64,000 bases of DNA from Sulfurospirillum sp. UBA4058 (lineage in GTDB: Bacteria > Campylobacterota > Campylobacteria > Campylobacterales > Sulfurospirillaceae), in assembly GCA_002382085.1 (NCBI GenBank), contig DFZK01000010.1, positions 62,001 to 126,000 of the forward strand, written 5' to 3'. Shown here one piece after another: positions 25,842-34,698 of this stretch. The position numbers and the translations under genes are program-made. Each line of letters begins with the position of its first letter. Within the stretch, counting starts at the first letter, position 1. The notes under the pieces were generated by a model. It searched no databases, was not told where the DNA came from, and saw only the letters and a list, made by a program, of their open reading frames with translations.

Positions 25842-26569
25842 TGGCTTAAAATCCAGTCGGCTATTTTTACGACAACGTCCGATTCAACGCCGTTAAAACC
25901 ATGATAAGCATACGCCATACACGGGTCGCCTTGCGATTTTCCGCCTTGAATCATCATTAACTCCGCCGAGGACAATTGTTTCATTAAAGTGTCGATTAGC
26001 GATGGCGAACAGTGTATACATCCGTCATTTGCATGATGCACGACTAAAACCGGCATCGATATTTTTTCAAGCTGCATTTGAGGTACCGCATCACTTTTCG
26101 TATCGCTTAATATCGTCGACGTCAAAACAAAACCAGAAACGCCGTGAACGCCGTGGGTTGCCGCATAAGCAATCGATTGCGTCCCTCGGCTTGTTCCCAC
26201 AAGCCAAACCGGTACGTTCGTTTTGGTTTTCACCCAATCGATGACGTTTTGAATATCTTGCACATGCTCTTTTGTTTGTCGAAAACCGTTCAAATAAGGC
26301 TCTCTTTGCCGATCGCTCGGAGCATCGACAAAAAGTTCTCGCGCGCGCATTAAAAAATTACCTTCTCCCCAACCAAACGTGCCTTCTTGCTTGAGTTGTA
26401 TTCCGCCGTGTCCGCCTGCAAATAAGATGACCGCCGCTTTCGCAGAAGGCGATTCAAGAAACATAATACGTTCACTAACGCCGTCTCGGGTTGGAATATC
26501 TAAAATGTGAGCATGAAGAAAACTTATGAACACTAGAAGTATTGCAAGAGAGTATTTTGCCATCATCAT
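25838..26569 (-). CDS. Secreted alpha/beta hydrolase
   Basis: A 243-aa protein with a signal peptide (about residues 3-21), the nucleophile elbow VGTSRGTQS (GxSxG), an oxyanion-type FAGGHGG and a His near the C-terminus (YAYHGFNG). The fold is that of serine alpha/beta hydrolases exported to the periplasm. The substrate is unknown. Two more ATGs follow within the first three codons, so the exact start is uncertain by 3-6 nt. Confidence 0.75.
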   Translation of the reverse strand: MMMAKYSLAILLVFISFLHAHILDIPTRDGVSERIMFLESPSAKAAVILFAGGHGGIQLKQEGTFGWGEGNFLMRARELFVDAPSDRQREPYLNGFRQTKEHVQDIQNVIDWVKTKTNVPVWLVGTSRGTQSIAYAATHGVHGVSGFVLTSTILSDTKSDAVPQMQLEKISMPVLVVHHANDGCIHCSPSLIDTLMKQLSSAELMMIQGGKSQGDPCMAYAYHGFNGVESDVVVKIADWILSH

Positions 26570-26630
26570 TTTATAAAGGATATCGCGTACGGGGCGACGA
26601 TCCGTCTTTCTTCGTCGCTCCGTGCGGTTA

Positions 26631-27458
26631 CTACTCTACCAGACGTTTGCCCGGAGAGTCTTGGTACTCTGCGTCCGATTCGCTCGGATTGGGAATACGT
26701 TTGCCCAAAACGGCCGCCGTGATTTGCATTGCAACCTCTTCAACCGCCATATCGACGACTTCGTCGGCAGGAATGTAATCTCTTGCGTCAAACGTTTTGG
26801 AGCCTTTCCCCGTAAAGGTTCGAGCAAAGACCGACGTTCCGTCGCTTGCACGCGTAATCTTGATATTAATCTTACATGTCGCGTTAATCGCATAACGTCG
26901 TTGCGTACCGTCGGGCACTTTACGAATACCGCCCAATTGCATTTTCATAATATCGCCGGTTAAAACATAATCTCCCGCACGCTTCGAAATGGCTTTTTTA
27001 GCCGCTTCTTCCGACGTTTTGGCACTCATATACTCGGGATTTCGCGTACCCAGCTTCACGCCGCCTTCGCTCAAAGCCGATTCGATCATACCGGTCAATT
27101 TTTCCGAGTCGAAACTCTTCTCGACGATCACTTTATCGGTGCTCGCGTGAAATTCGCTCTCGTCTTTGGACTTAAGATCGTATTTGCCGTCGAAACTTCC
27201 TTTGGATTGGGCACTTGCACTTCCGCTATAGTAACCCTCGCGATAATTGGCATCGTAGGAAGCGGAGCCTTTTTCATGGGCATAACCTTTGAGCGACGAC
27301 TCGGCTCTTGCGTATTCGTCGTAAAACTCACGCGTCACTTGATACGTATAGCGCAAAGGCATAACCACGACGCTTTTGTCAAACGGAACGACTTGAGCAT
27401 ACGCCAAGCCTTCTGCAAGCAAAAGAACCGCCAACATTTTTAAGCTAAGTAGTTTCAT
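26631..27458 (-). CDS. Exported protein of unknown function in a lipoprotein operon
   Basis: A 275-aa protein with a signal peptide (about 1-21). Residues 50-105 are rich in Ser, Gly, Tyr and Lys with low complexity. The C-terminal part (about 150-255) has the strand-turn pattern of CsgG/LpoB-like domains (YVLTGDIMKMQLGG, INIKITRASDGTSVFARTF). I do not recognise a named family. It follows lpoB by 3 nt, so it belongs with the envelope lipoproteins upstream and may be a partner of them. Confidence 0.6.
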   Translation of the reverse strand: MKLLSLKMLAVLLLAEGLAYAQVVPFDKSVVVMPLRYTYQVTREFYDEYARAESSLKGYAHEKGSASYDANYREGYYSGSASAQSKGSFDGKYDLKSKDESEFHASTDKVIVEKSFDSEKLTGMIESALSEGGVKLGTRNPEYMSAKTSEEAAKKAISKRAGDYVLTGDIMKMQLGGIRKVPDGTQRRYAINATCKINIKITRASDGTSVFARTFTGKGSKTFDARDYIPADEVVDMAVEEVAMQITAAVLGKRIPNPSESDAEYQDSPGKRLVE

Positions 27459-27461
27459 ACG

Positions 27462-28079
27462 TTACCAACCTAAAGAGGGTTTTTTACTAACCTTACGAAT
27501 CTCTTTTTCGTCTTCCCACAAAATCTCGCTGCTTTGAGGGTCAACCAACTGCAACATAATGCTGTAGTAATTGTCTTGAACGTTGGCATTGGCTTTTTTA
27601 ATCGAGCGAACGGTTCCCGTAATTACGTAATCAAAATCCGTCATTGCTTTGACGTTCTTTTTCTTCGTCGAAGTCTCTAAGAAATCTCGTGCCTCGTTGA
27701 CTTGTCCTAAGTTCGCACTGTCCGCGACAAAGCGAACCGAGCCTGATTTAAGCAATTTCGAGCGAATTTTTTCGGTAATCGCACGCGTATCGATATGCTC
27801 GTAACTTTGATTTTTAACTTCCATCAAACGTACTTTCGGAGGTTGTTGCGCTTTCGCGATGTAACGCACTTCCAAAAGCGATTGCGCCATCATTTCGGCC
27901 GTTGCTTGAAGATCGGTCGAACCGAAATCCGCCGTGACCGTTTCGACCGCTTTGGCATCGCCGTACGCAACGTTGCTATCGCCGCCGTCTACTCTTCCCG
28001 CACCTCCGGTCGTGGCACATCCGGAAAATAATAATGCGGCTACCGCCGCGCTACCGATAATTTTTGACATAGAACCCAT
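27462..28079 (-). CDS. lpoB: LpoB-like outer-membrane lipoprotein (penicillin-binding protein activator)
   Basis: A 205-aa lipoprotein with a lipobox LFSGCATTG (Cys about 21). The globular domain has VRLMEVKNQSYEHIDTRAI, VRFVADSANLG and the DYVITGTVRSIKKA strand typical of the LpoB family. In enterobacteria LpoB reaches from the outer membrane to activate PBP1b. The start ATG at 28079 has GGAGC upstream. It is third in a four-gene unit. Activation of a PBP here is family inference. Confidence 0.82.
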   Translation of the reverse strand: MGSMSKIIGSAAVAALLFSGCATTGGAGRVDGGDSNVAYGDAKAVETVTADFGSTDLQATAEMMAQSLLEVRYIAKAQQPPKVRLMEVKNQSYEHIDTRAITEKIRSKLLKSGSVRFVADSANLGQVNEARDFLETSTKKKNVKAMTDFDYVITGTVRSIKKANANVQDNYYSIMLQLVDPQSSEILWEDEKEIRKVSKKPSLGW

Positions 28080-28091
28080 ACGCGTTGCTCC

Positions 28092-28499
28092 TTATTTTTT
28101 GGTTGAAATAATTAATTTATAATCAACGATAGAAGGCATCGTTGCGGCTTCTACCACTTTAATTTTTTGATTTCCGATGACGGTTTTCGGTCTCCAGCTG
28201 GTCGTTTCTTTGAGCTGACCGTACTGATCGTACCACTCTATTTGGTACACGAAATCGCGTTTTTCGCCGTTGTCCGCGTTGATAAACTCAGCCATCACTT
28301 TCAAAAAACCGTTCTCTTTAAACAACTTAATATCGCTTACGAGAACGTCCATATCGTCAACGTAATTGACTTTATCGACGCTTAACGCTTTATTGCGCTC
28401 CATCACGGCGTCGCGTTGCATTTGTGAATTTTGATTGGCGCATCCGCCAAGCATTAAAAGAGCAATCGCACTCAAAGCCAACGATTTAATATTCAACAT
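28092..28499 (-). CDS. YcfL-like lipoprotein (DUF1425)
   Basis: A 135-aa lipoprotein with lipobox LLMLGGCAN (Cys about 20). It has a single beta-rich domain with VYQIEWYDQYGQLKETTSWRP, the YcfL/DUF1425 signature region. In enterobacteria ycfL is the neighbour of lpoB (ycfM), so this pair is conserved across phyla. It overlaps the COG3014 gene by 14 nt. The function is unknown. Confidence 0.8.
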   Translation of the reverse strand: MLNIKSLALSAIALLMLGGCANQNSQMQRDAVMERNKALSVDKVNYVDDMDVLVSDIKLFKENGFLKVMAEFINADNGEKRDFVYQIEWYDQYGQLKETTSWRPKTVIGNQKIKVVEAATMPSIVDYKLIISTKK

Positions 28500-29829
28500 G
28501 ATCGACCTCCACGTTTTGACTAGAAAGATACGAAACGAGAATCAAAGAGCCGTTTTTAGTCTCTTGCGGGACTTGAACGCCAAACTCTTGACCTCCCAAT
28601 TTCACGATGACAGTATCGCCTTTTTTCGCTGAAACTTTCGATAAATATCCGGAGTTAGGAAGCATCTCCCAGTTTCGATAACTTTGCTCCATCGCGCTTG
28701 AAGTAACATCCATCAAAATCGACGCCGCCAAGCCGCCGAGCAAACCGCCGTGATCGGACGCTTGTTTGGCTACGACGCCTTTAGTCGTCGCACGTACGAC
28801 CGATTTCATAATTTCCAAAGGAAGCTCGTCTTTGAGTGTTTTATACGCCATTTTATCCGTTTTCAAAAGTCGAGGCGATGCGCTCTCTCCCATCAACGGC
28901 GAATAGATATTGACGTAAGAAATATCGTCTTTAGGGTGTTTGAGCGAAGGAAGATCCAGCACCGTATAATAATTTAAACTCGGTAGAGGAAAGCGAATTT
29001 TGTCGATACTTTGCACCGGAGCTTGTCCCGTAAACGTTACGACGTAAACATCCACCGTATCGGGTGCGGCTTTTTGCTTCGAAGGCGCAAAAACGACGGA
29101 AGCTTCCGGAGAGAGAGCTACCGCTCTTTTTTGGCTGATTTCGGAGTATTGCGTATCGTTGGAAATGCGACTAACGACTGCACTTAGAGCATACGAAAAG
29201 GCATCTTGGTAATTATTTGCCATGGCTCTAACATCCGGATCTTGTAACATTTCACCCATCGAATAGCCTGCGGGAATTTGATCGGTATTGGGATTGCCTT
29301 TAACCTCTTCTTTCTTTTTTTGCGTTTCGGAGAGCTTTTCTTCGGACTCTTTTAGCCAGAATTCTTGGCGTTTTTCCATTTTACGCATTTCGACCGTTGC
29401 ACCCTCAAAATTTCCCAGCATCGCATAGTTAAGCCCGTTTAACGTATGCATGAGCGTTCGCTCGTATCCTTTGCCGTAGTACGTTTCCGCACCTTTTGAG
29501 AACAACAACGATCCCATACCCGCTCCGACGTTTCGCATGCTCACTTCCGCGCGTGATTCATACTCATCGAGAATCGCCTCGGCTTTGCCGAAAGCTTCGA
29601 TGGATTTTTCATATTGTTTATTGCTTTGATACAAGCGTCCCAAGTTCAACCAATGCCACATTTCGCTTTGTGCCGAGGTATCTTTTTCCATCTGTTCGAT
29701 GGTTTTAGCGACCGTCTCTTTTTGATTTGCCCCTGCTTGTAACTGTTGCGTCGACACCGCCGGCGTACATCCCGTTAAGAAGAAAAATGCGACAACACTA
29801 CTGATACCCAATGCCCAAGAACGATTCAT
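28486..29829 (-). CDS. COG3014-family lipoprotein with TPR-like N-terminus
   Basis: 447 aa starting at ATG 29829, preceded by AAAAGGATT. It has a lipobox LTGCTPAV (Cys about 21), an N-terminal helical TPR-like region (about 50-190) with WHWLNLGRLYQSNKQYEKSI, and a C-terminal half with a predicted beta-structure ending in VIVKLGGQEFGVQVPQ. COG3014 proteins occur with YcfL and LpoB in several proteobacteria, including vibrios. It opens this operon. The role is unknown but envelope-related. The in-frame start at 29865 is rejected for lack of a ribosome site. Confidence 0.75.
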   Translation of the reverse strand: MNRSWALGISSVVAFFFLTGCTPAVSTQQLQAGANQKETVAKTIEQMEKDTSAQSEMWHWLNLGRLYQSNKQYEKSIEAFGKAEAILDEYESRAEVSMRNVGAGMGSLLFSKGAETYYGKGYERTLMHTLNGLNYAMLGNFEGATVEMRKMEKRQEFWLKESEEKLSETQKKKEEVKGNPNTDQIPAGYSMGEMLQDPDVRAMANNYQDAFSYALSAVVSRISNDTQYSEISQKRAVALSPEASVVFAPSKQKAAPDTVDVYVVTFTGQAPVQSIDKIRFPLPSLNYYTVLDLPSLKHPKDDISYVNIYSPLMGESASPRLLKTDKMAYKTLKDELPLEIMKSVVRATTKGVVAKQASDHGGLLGGLAASILMDVTSSAMEQSYRNWEMLPNSGYLSKVSAKKGDTVIVKLGGQEFGVQVPQETKNGSLILVSYLSSQNVEVDHVEY

Positions 29830-30002
29830 AGCAATCCTTTTTATGGAAGATAAATAACTTATCAAACAACTCGCTTACCTTTGAAAAATTCGTCTATCTT
29901 AAACTAAAAATATTTAAATTTATATTATTACGGTAAGAAGAGAATCGAACGATATACTATCGCATTGTAACCTACGATCGTTACGTCTTGCGTTATAGAA
30001 AA

Positions 30003-30018
30003 TGCACCGACGCGTGCA
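30003..30018 (-). terminator. Putative terminator after xseA
   Basis: AATGCAC and GTGCATT form a 7-bp stem around CGACGC, 17-32 nt past the xseA stop. A short T run (TTTTC) follows on the minus strand. Moderate strength only. Confidence 0.45.
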
Positions 30019-30034
30019 TTCGCCGCAAAGAGGC

Positions 30035-31294
30035 TTATGCGTCCAACGCTCTCTTGCTTAAAGCTTGGGCAAGAAGGATTGTTGAGGGGGTTTGAAGTTC
30101 GAATACTTCGTCGATTTTAATGGCTTCGAGTGCTACTTTTTTACCCTTTCGGACGATTTGGGCATAGCACTCTTTTTGTTCGCGGTTGGGTTCTTTCGCG
30201 CTTAACGCGTTACGATACGTCAAAAGGCGTTGTTCGTGCATGCTCAGATTTTGACGTGTTTGAAAGACGAGGCGCTCGAATAGGCTTTGACGCGCATACG
30301 CTTTTTCACGTAACAAACGTTCCAAACGTTCGTTCATTTGCCCTTGCAATAAAGCGATCTCACTTTTCCATAACGCCATTTTACGGTCGATAGAATGCTG
30401 ATAAAACAACTCTTGAAGCCTCTTTAACGCAAACATCTTCGTATGCAATAAGCGTTCGACTAAACGTTCGTAATGTTGCGCCGTATCGTCCAAGCGTTGA
30501 AGCATCTCCACGCGATCGGGAAGTAAGGTCTCCATCGCCGCAGACGGCGTAGGAGCGCGAACATCCGCTACAAAATCGCTAATCACGTAGTCGATTTCAT
30601 GCCCGATTGCGGAGACGATCGGCGTTTGACATGTAAAGATAGCATCGGCGACGATCTCTTCGTTAAACGCCCACAAATCTTCGATACTGCCGCCTCCGCG
30701 CGCGATGATGACGACGTCTACGTTTAAGCGATCCGCCTTGGCGATATTCTCCGCAATACTAAACTTGGCGTTTTCGCCTTGCACCAAAGTATCCAAAAGC
30801 GTTATGTTCACGAGCGGCCAGCGTTTTTGCGCGACTTTGAGCATATCCTGTAACGCCGCGCCCGTCGCCGACGTCACCAATGCGATACGTTCGACGAATT
30901 TGGGAAGCCCCTTTTTTCGCTCGGCATCAAAATACCCTTTGGCGGAAAGTTTGGTTTTGAGCTGTTCGTATGCTTTCGCAAGCGCGCCGCTGCCGGCGGG
31001 TTCCATGCTGAGACAATTGATTTGGTACGTTCCTCGGGGAGAAAAAACCGATAATGCGCCGTGAACGATCACCGCCATACCCTCTTCAACTTGAAATTTA
31101 AGGCTTTTGGTATTGCCTTTAAACATCACGCATGCCACGGCGGAGTCGGCATCTTTGAGCGTAAAATAGAGATGTCCTGAACTGTGGTAGGTTGCCCTAG
31201 AGATTTCACCCTCGACGCTGACATGTAAAAAAGTCGCTTCTAAAAGCGACTTAATTTGATGGTTAAGGCTCGAGACGCTTTGCGTTTGACTCAT
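30035..31294 (-). CDS. xseA: Exodeoxyribonuclease VII large subunit
   Basis: About 419 aa. It has an N-terminal OB fold (about 10-100, VEGEISRATYHSSGHLYFTL), the catalytic core with GGGSIEDLWAFNEE and SAIGHEIDYVISDFVADVRA, and a long C-terminal coiled-coil (about 270-370) that binds XseB. The start ATG at 31294 overlaps the ubiE stop (ATGA); a longer frame to 31345 is inside ubiE. xseB is not in the window. Confidence 0.94.
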   Translation of the reverse strand: MSQTQSVSSLNHQIKSLLEATFLHVSVEGEISRATYHSSGHLYFTLKDADSAVACVMFKGNTKSLKFQVEEGMAVIVHGALSVFSPRGTYQINCLSMEPAGSGALAKAYEQLKTKLSAKGYFDAERKKGLPKFVERIALVTSATGAALQDMLKVAQKRWPLVNITLLDTLVQGENAKFSIAENIAKADRLNVDVVIIARGGGSIEDLWAFNEEIVADAIFTCQTPIVSAIGHEIDYVISDFVADVRAPTPSAAMETLLPDRVEMLQRLDDTAQHYERLVERLLHTKMFALKRLQELFYQHSIDRKMALWKSEIALLQGQMNERLERLLREKAYARQSLFERLVFQTRQNLSMHEQRLLTYRNALSAKEPNREQKECYAQIVRKGKKVALEAIKIDEVFELQTPSTILLAQALSKRALDA

Positions 31295-32010
31295 CGTTTT
31301 CGAGCAATGACCAAGGTCGAAATATCCATCGAAAAACTTTTGCAAAATTCGGTTTCAAATCCTGCATCGTCTAACTCTTTTTGAAGCATGCTTGCGGTCA
31401 AAAAGCCTTCGATGGAGTTGGGGAGGTATTCGTATGCCGCTTTATTTTTGGAGATGAGTCCGCCTAAAATCGGTAGAATCTTCGTAAGGTAAAAATCTTT
31501 AAGCCTAAAAAACAAGCCTTTTTTATCGTCTTTCGTAAACTCTAAGATAACGACGTAGCCGCCTTTTTTGAGCACTCTAGCGAATTCTCTGAAAGCTTCT
31601 TGACGCTTCATGACGTTGCGAATCCCGTAACTGATACTTAAAATATCCGCACTTTCGTTCGCTAAAGGCAACGCCGTTGCTTCCGAGATCACAAACTCGA
31701 ATTCGGGAAATTTCTGCTTCCCGACGTCGGTCATACCGACGGAAGGATCGATGCCTAAGATTTTTCCGATTGCTCGATTCGCTTTTTTGGCTTGTTTTGC
31801 CCAATAACCCATCATATCGCCCGTTCCGCATGCGACGTCGACGATAAGTTCGATAGGCTTGCTATAGCGTTTAAACGTTTCGTCGCACGCTTTTTTGCGC
31901 CATTGAATATCGATCCCCATGCTTAAAACACGGTTTGCCCTGTCGTACGTACCTGCGATCTCATCGAACATTTGAACGATTTTTTGCTGTTTAGTGTCGG
32001 TATTTTCCAA
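31291..32010 (-). CDS. ubiE: Demethylmenaquinone methyltransferase
   Basis: A 239-aa SAM-dependent methyltransferase of the UbiE/MenG family, the last step of menaquinone synthesis. Motif I is VDVACGTGDMM; MDIQWRKKACDETF and YGIRNVMKRQEAFREFARVL are typical of the family. With the futalosine-type gene at 17.7 kb it supports a menaquinone respiratory chain, which the NrfD-type PsrC subunits would use. Confidence 0.93.
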   Translation of the reverse strand: MENTDTKQQKIVQMFDEIAGTYDRANRVLSMGIDIQWRKKACDETFKRYSKPIELIVDVACGTGDMMGYWAKQAKKANRAIGKILGIDPSVGMTDVGKQKFPEFEFVISEATALPLANESADILSISYGIRNVMKRQEAFREFARVLKKGGYVVILEFTKDDKKGLFFRLKDFYLTKILPILGGLISKNKAAYEYLPNSIEGFLTASMLQKELDDAGFETEFCKSFSMDISTLVIARKR

Positions 32011-32072
32011 AAATGAATCCTCTTAAGGCGAACATAAAAAGAATATTGTAGCGAATGAAGTTTTAGATAGCC

Positions 32073-32840
32073 TTAGCGTATCGCTTTTTTGAGGCGTTTT
32101 ACCAGTGCGTTAGGCTCTTTTTTGACCATTTTTTTGATGAAAAAGAGTAGAGGTTGATTGCCTTTTTTTTGGAGAAAAAAGTCGCTTTTTTCCGTTAAAA
32201 GCGTCTGTATATCCCATAAAAAAGCCTGATAAGCAGAGCTTTGCATACGATCTAACAGTGCCGTACGCTCTTTACATGTCAAAACACCCAAGACGTTTTG
32301 CAAACGATCGATCATCGCCGTATCGAATAAGAAGCGGGAAATTTTCAGCAGCATCGCGATACGTTTGAGTTGCCGATAGGTTTTTTTAAGTGCGTCGCCT
32401 TCATCGTCGAGCAAGGCTTGCACCGCATTTTTTAAACGTAAAGTTTCATGGTAAAGAAGCACTTTAAACACTTTTTGGGCACTCATCCCGCCCATAAACG
32501 TAAAGTCCATCGAAACGTCCGCCAATCTATCGCATTTGGCAAAAACCGTCTGTTCGTCAAAATCATACTCTTCGGGAAAGCCGAAAAGCTTCACAAAGCG
32601 GTTTTTATAGCGCCGATCGTTCGTGACGTCGCGCAGAATATGCAAAGCGGCGTCTTCGTTCAATACCGCAAGCGTCGCTTCGTCGTCGTAACGTACGCCT
32701 AAAACACCGAAGGTCGCATACGTATCGCAATAAAATTGATCGATATTTTTTTTATAAGGAGTCGAAGTGCTCTGCAAATAGCCGAGCACTTCATGGGGGT
32801 GTTCAATCAGGTATTTTTTTTTCCAAAACGACTTTTTCAC
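32073..32840 (-). CDS. Hypothetical protein, mostly helical
   Basis: A 255-aa soluble, basic, largely helical protein (very rich in Lys, Leu, Phe and Tyr) with no signal peptide or membrane segment. I recognise no family. A central stretch MDFTFMGGMSAQKVFKVLLYH and a C-terminal KKMVKKEPNALVKRLKKAIR tail stand out. It lies between ppaC and ubiE, same strand, 11 nt after ppaC, so co-transcription with pyrophosphatase is likely. The gene has codon use like its neighbours. Confidence 0.7.
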   Translation of the reverse strand: MKKSFWKKKYLIEHPHEVLGYLQSTSTPYKKNIDQFYCDTYATFGVLGVRYDDEATLAVLNEDAALHILRDVTNDRRYKNRFVKLFGFPEEYDFDEQTVFAKCDRLADVSMDFTFMGGMSAQKVFKVLLYHETLRLKNAVQALLDDEGDALKKTYRQLKRIAMLLKISRFLFDTAMIDRLQNVLGVLTCKERTALLDRMQSSAYQAFLWDIQTLLTEKSDFFLQKKGNQPLLFFIKKMVKKEPNALVKRLKKAIR

Positions 32841-32851
32841 AAAGTACGCTT

Positions 32852-33769
32852 TTAAAACTGTTTTTCCATGACGGGAATGACCTGTTTTTTACGACTTAAA
32901 ATGCCCTCCACCCACATCTCGTGGTTCACGAGTTTGGTGTTAAACGCGTTTTCGATTTTGCTTTCGTCGTCGCTGACGACTAAAAACTGAGAGCCTTCGA
33001 TCATGATGTCGGTTAAGAGCAGCATCACGGTGTGGCGATGACCTTCGTGTTTATACGCCTTCATATCGGCAAAAAGTGCCTCTTTCATCTCGTCGAATAC
33101 GGTTAAATCCACGACTTCAAGTTGACCGATGCCGATTTTATGACTGCCCATATCAAAATCTTTAAAATCACGTAATAAGAGCGTACGTGGGCTTGCCCCT
33201 TTGACGGCGGATTTGACTAAAAACATCTCCATTCCAAGTGCTTTGAAATCTTCCACGCCGGCAATGGCGGCTAATTCTTTGACCGCTTTGGTGTCCGCTT
33301 TGGTACATGTGGGCGATTTAAACAAAACCGTATCGCTCAAAATTGCCAGCATCATAGCACCCGCGATATTTTTCGGAATGTCGATTTTATAGTGGTCATA
33401 CATCTCTTTAACGATCGTATTCGTACAACCCACAGGTCGAATCCAACACTCAAGCGGCGTAGAAGTCGTAATGTCGCCGAGTTTATGATGATCGACAATG
33501 CCTAAAATATTCGTCTCTTTGAGATTGTGCGGTGCTTGCGCCAGATCGGAATAGTCGGTAATGTAAAGGTTGTCGCCTGAAAAATCGTTCTTTAAAAGAG
33601 GTTTTTCAAGTCCGAACGTTTTTAAAATAAACTCCGTCTCGGGGCTAATTTCGCCTTGGCGTGCCGGCGTACAAACTTCGCCGAGTTCGGTTTTAAGGTA
33701 CGAGAGTGAAATCGCCGATACGATCGAATCGGAATCGGGATTGATGTGTCCGCATGCATACGTTTGCAT
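32852..33769 (-). CDS. ppaC: Manganese-dependent inorganic pyrophosphatase
   Basis: A 305-aa family II (DHH) pyrophosphatase. Metal ligands are GHINPDSDS (His8, Asp12, Asp14), the Asp in YITDYSD, and DHHKLGD (93-99). The C-terminal DHHA2 domain holds the substrate lysine and arginine. It removes pyrophosphate from biosynthesis. The promoter has TATAAT about 40 nt before the start, with a TTACATGTAA palindrome (33790-33799) right at the expected transcription start. Confidence 0.95.
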   Translation of the reverse strand: MQTYACGHINPDSDSIVSAISLSYLKTELGEVCTPARQGEISPETEFILKTFGLEKPLLKNDFSGDNLYITDYSDLAQAPHNLKETNILGIVDHHKLGDITTSTPLECWIRPVGCTNTIVKEMYDHYKIDIPKNIAGAMMLAILSDTVLFKSPTCTKADTKAVKELAAIAGVEDFKALGMEMFLVKSAVKGASPRTLLLRDFKDFDMGSHKIGIGQLEVVDLTVFDEMKEALFADMKAYKHEGHRHTVMLLLTDIMIEGSQFLVVSDDESKIENAFNTKLVNHEMWVEGILSRKKQVIPVMEKQF

Positions 33770-33841
33770 TCAAATTTCCTTTAGTCTTTTTACATGTAAT
33801 TATAGCCGATTCGTCTTTACTTGCACAAGAGGCACGCGACT

Positions 33842-34516
33842 TTAGGGGCGATCTTGCATCGGATCGTGCCCGTGCGACGGCTCTGCTTTACGTTGTTCAG
33901 GTTGGTGCACGGGGGCATGATAGTCTTCATGACGAGAAGATGGCGACGCTGCTTCTACGCGCTCTTTACGTACCGAACTTGCTTCCGGTTTTTTACGTAC
34001 TTCTTCACGGCGATATTCGGGAGAGGCGGGCGTGGGTTTTGGCGTATAATCACGTCGTATCGGCTTTGAAGAAGGTTTAGGCTGTACGACGTAATAACGA
34101 TTTTCCTCGTAATGCACGGGCGGAACGTAGCGATAAACGATGTCGTGATGACGGCGCAACTCCATAAACGGCGGCGCATTGACGGGAATGTCTAAATAAA
34201 GTGCCATATCGTCCCAATGCGAAAAACGTCTTTCGCGGTACAGACCCAACACGTAACGCGGGTCTTTATTGGAGAGTTCCGCCAAACGAAAAATCATATA
34301 CGCATCCGCCGGCTCGTAGACGCTATCCAAAATATAAACGACTTCGGCTTCGTTGTAGCCGAAGCGATCCATTAAACTGTAACGATAGGCATACGGATCG
34401 GAATGCGAACGTAAATTTAAAGTGACAACCCAATCAAAATCCGCCGCACAAAGCGTTTGCGACGGCAGTGTTAAAGCCGTCAAGACCGATAAAACTATCC
34501 ATAAATAGCGTTTCAT
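33842..34516 (-). CDS. Exported protein with basic, proline-rich tail
   Basis: About 224 aa, with a signal peptide (about 1-24). A globular part at about 25-125 (YGYNEAEVVYILDSVYEPA, IFRLAELSNKDPRYVLGLYR) looks like a small helical domain. It is followed by a long low-complexity tail of Pro, Arg, Glu, His and Lys. The start at ATG 34516 has AGGGAAAC upstream; the ATG at 34543 is less likely. No family recognised. A periplasmic or surface role is likely from the signal peptide. Confidence 0.6.
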   Translation of the reverse strand: MKRYLWIVLSVLTALTLPSQTLCAADFDWVVTLNLRSHSDPYAYRYSLMDRFGYNEAEVVYILDSVYEPADAYMIFRLAELSNKDPRYVLGLYRERRFSHWDDMALYLDIPVNAPPFMELRRHHDIVYRYVPPVHYEENRYYVVQPKPSSKPIRRDYTPKPTPASPEYRREEVRKKPEASSVRKERVEAASPSSRHEDYHAPVHQPEQRKAEPSHGHDPMQDRP

Positions 34517-34632
34517 TTGTTTCCCTTTCAAGGATTCTTTCACGCTATTATGCTACAAAAACGTGAATTGAGCGTGAAATTCCCCTCTTTTTCTCACGTT
34601 TGAGCGTTATAATCTCGTTTGTTTACCGAAAA

Positions 34633-34664
34633 TTTACATAAAAATTACGTATACTCTTTATAAT
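34633..34664 (+). promoter_or_regulatory. Direct-repeat promoter of the HemW-like gene
   Basis: TTTACA (34633-34638), 5 nt, ATTACG (34644-34649), 9 nt, TATAAT (34659-34664). The layout is identical to that before psrA2 (same TAAAA spacer between hexamers) and tsdA. It suggests common control by an OmpR-type activator. Confidence 0.5.
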
Positions 34665-34698
34665 AACAGCAAAAGAAGGGCTTTAGAAAGGAAATTTG

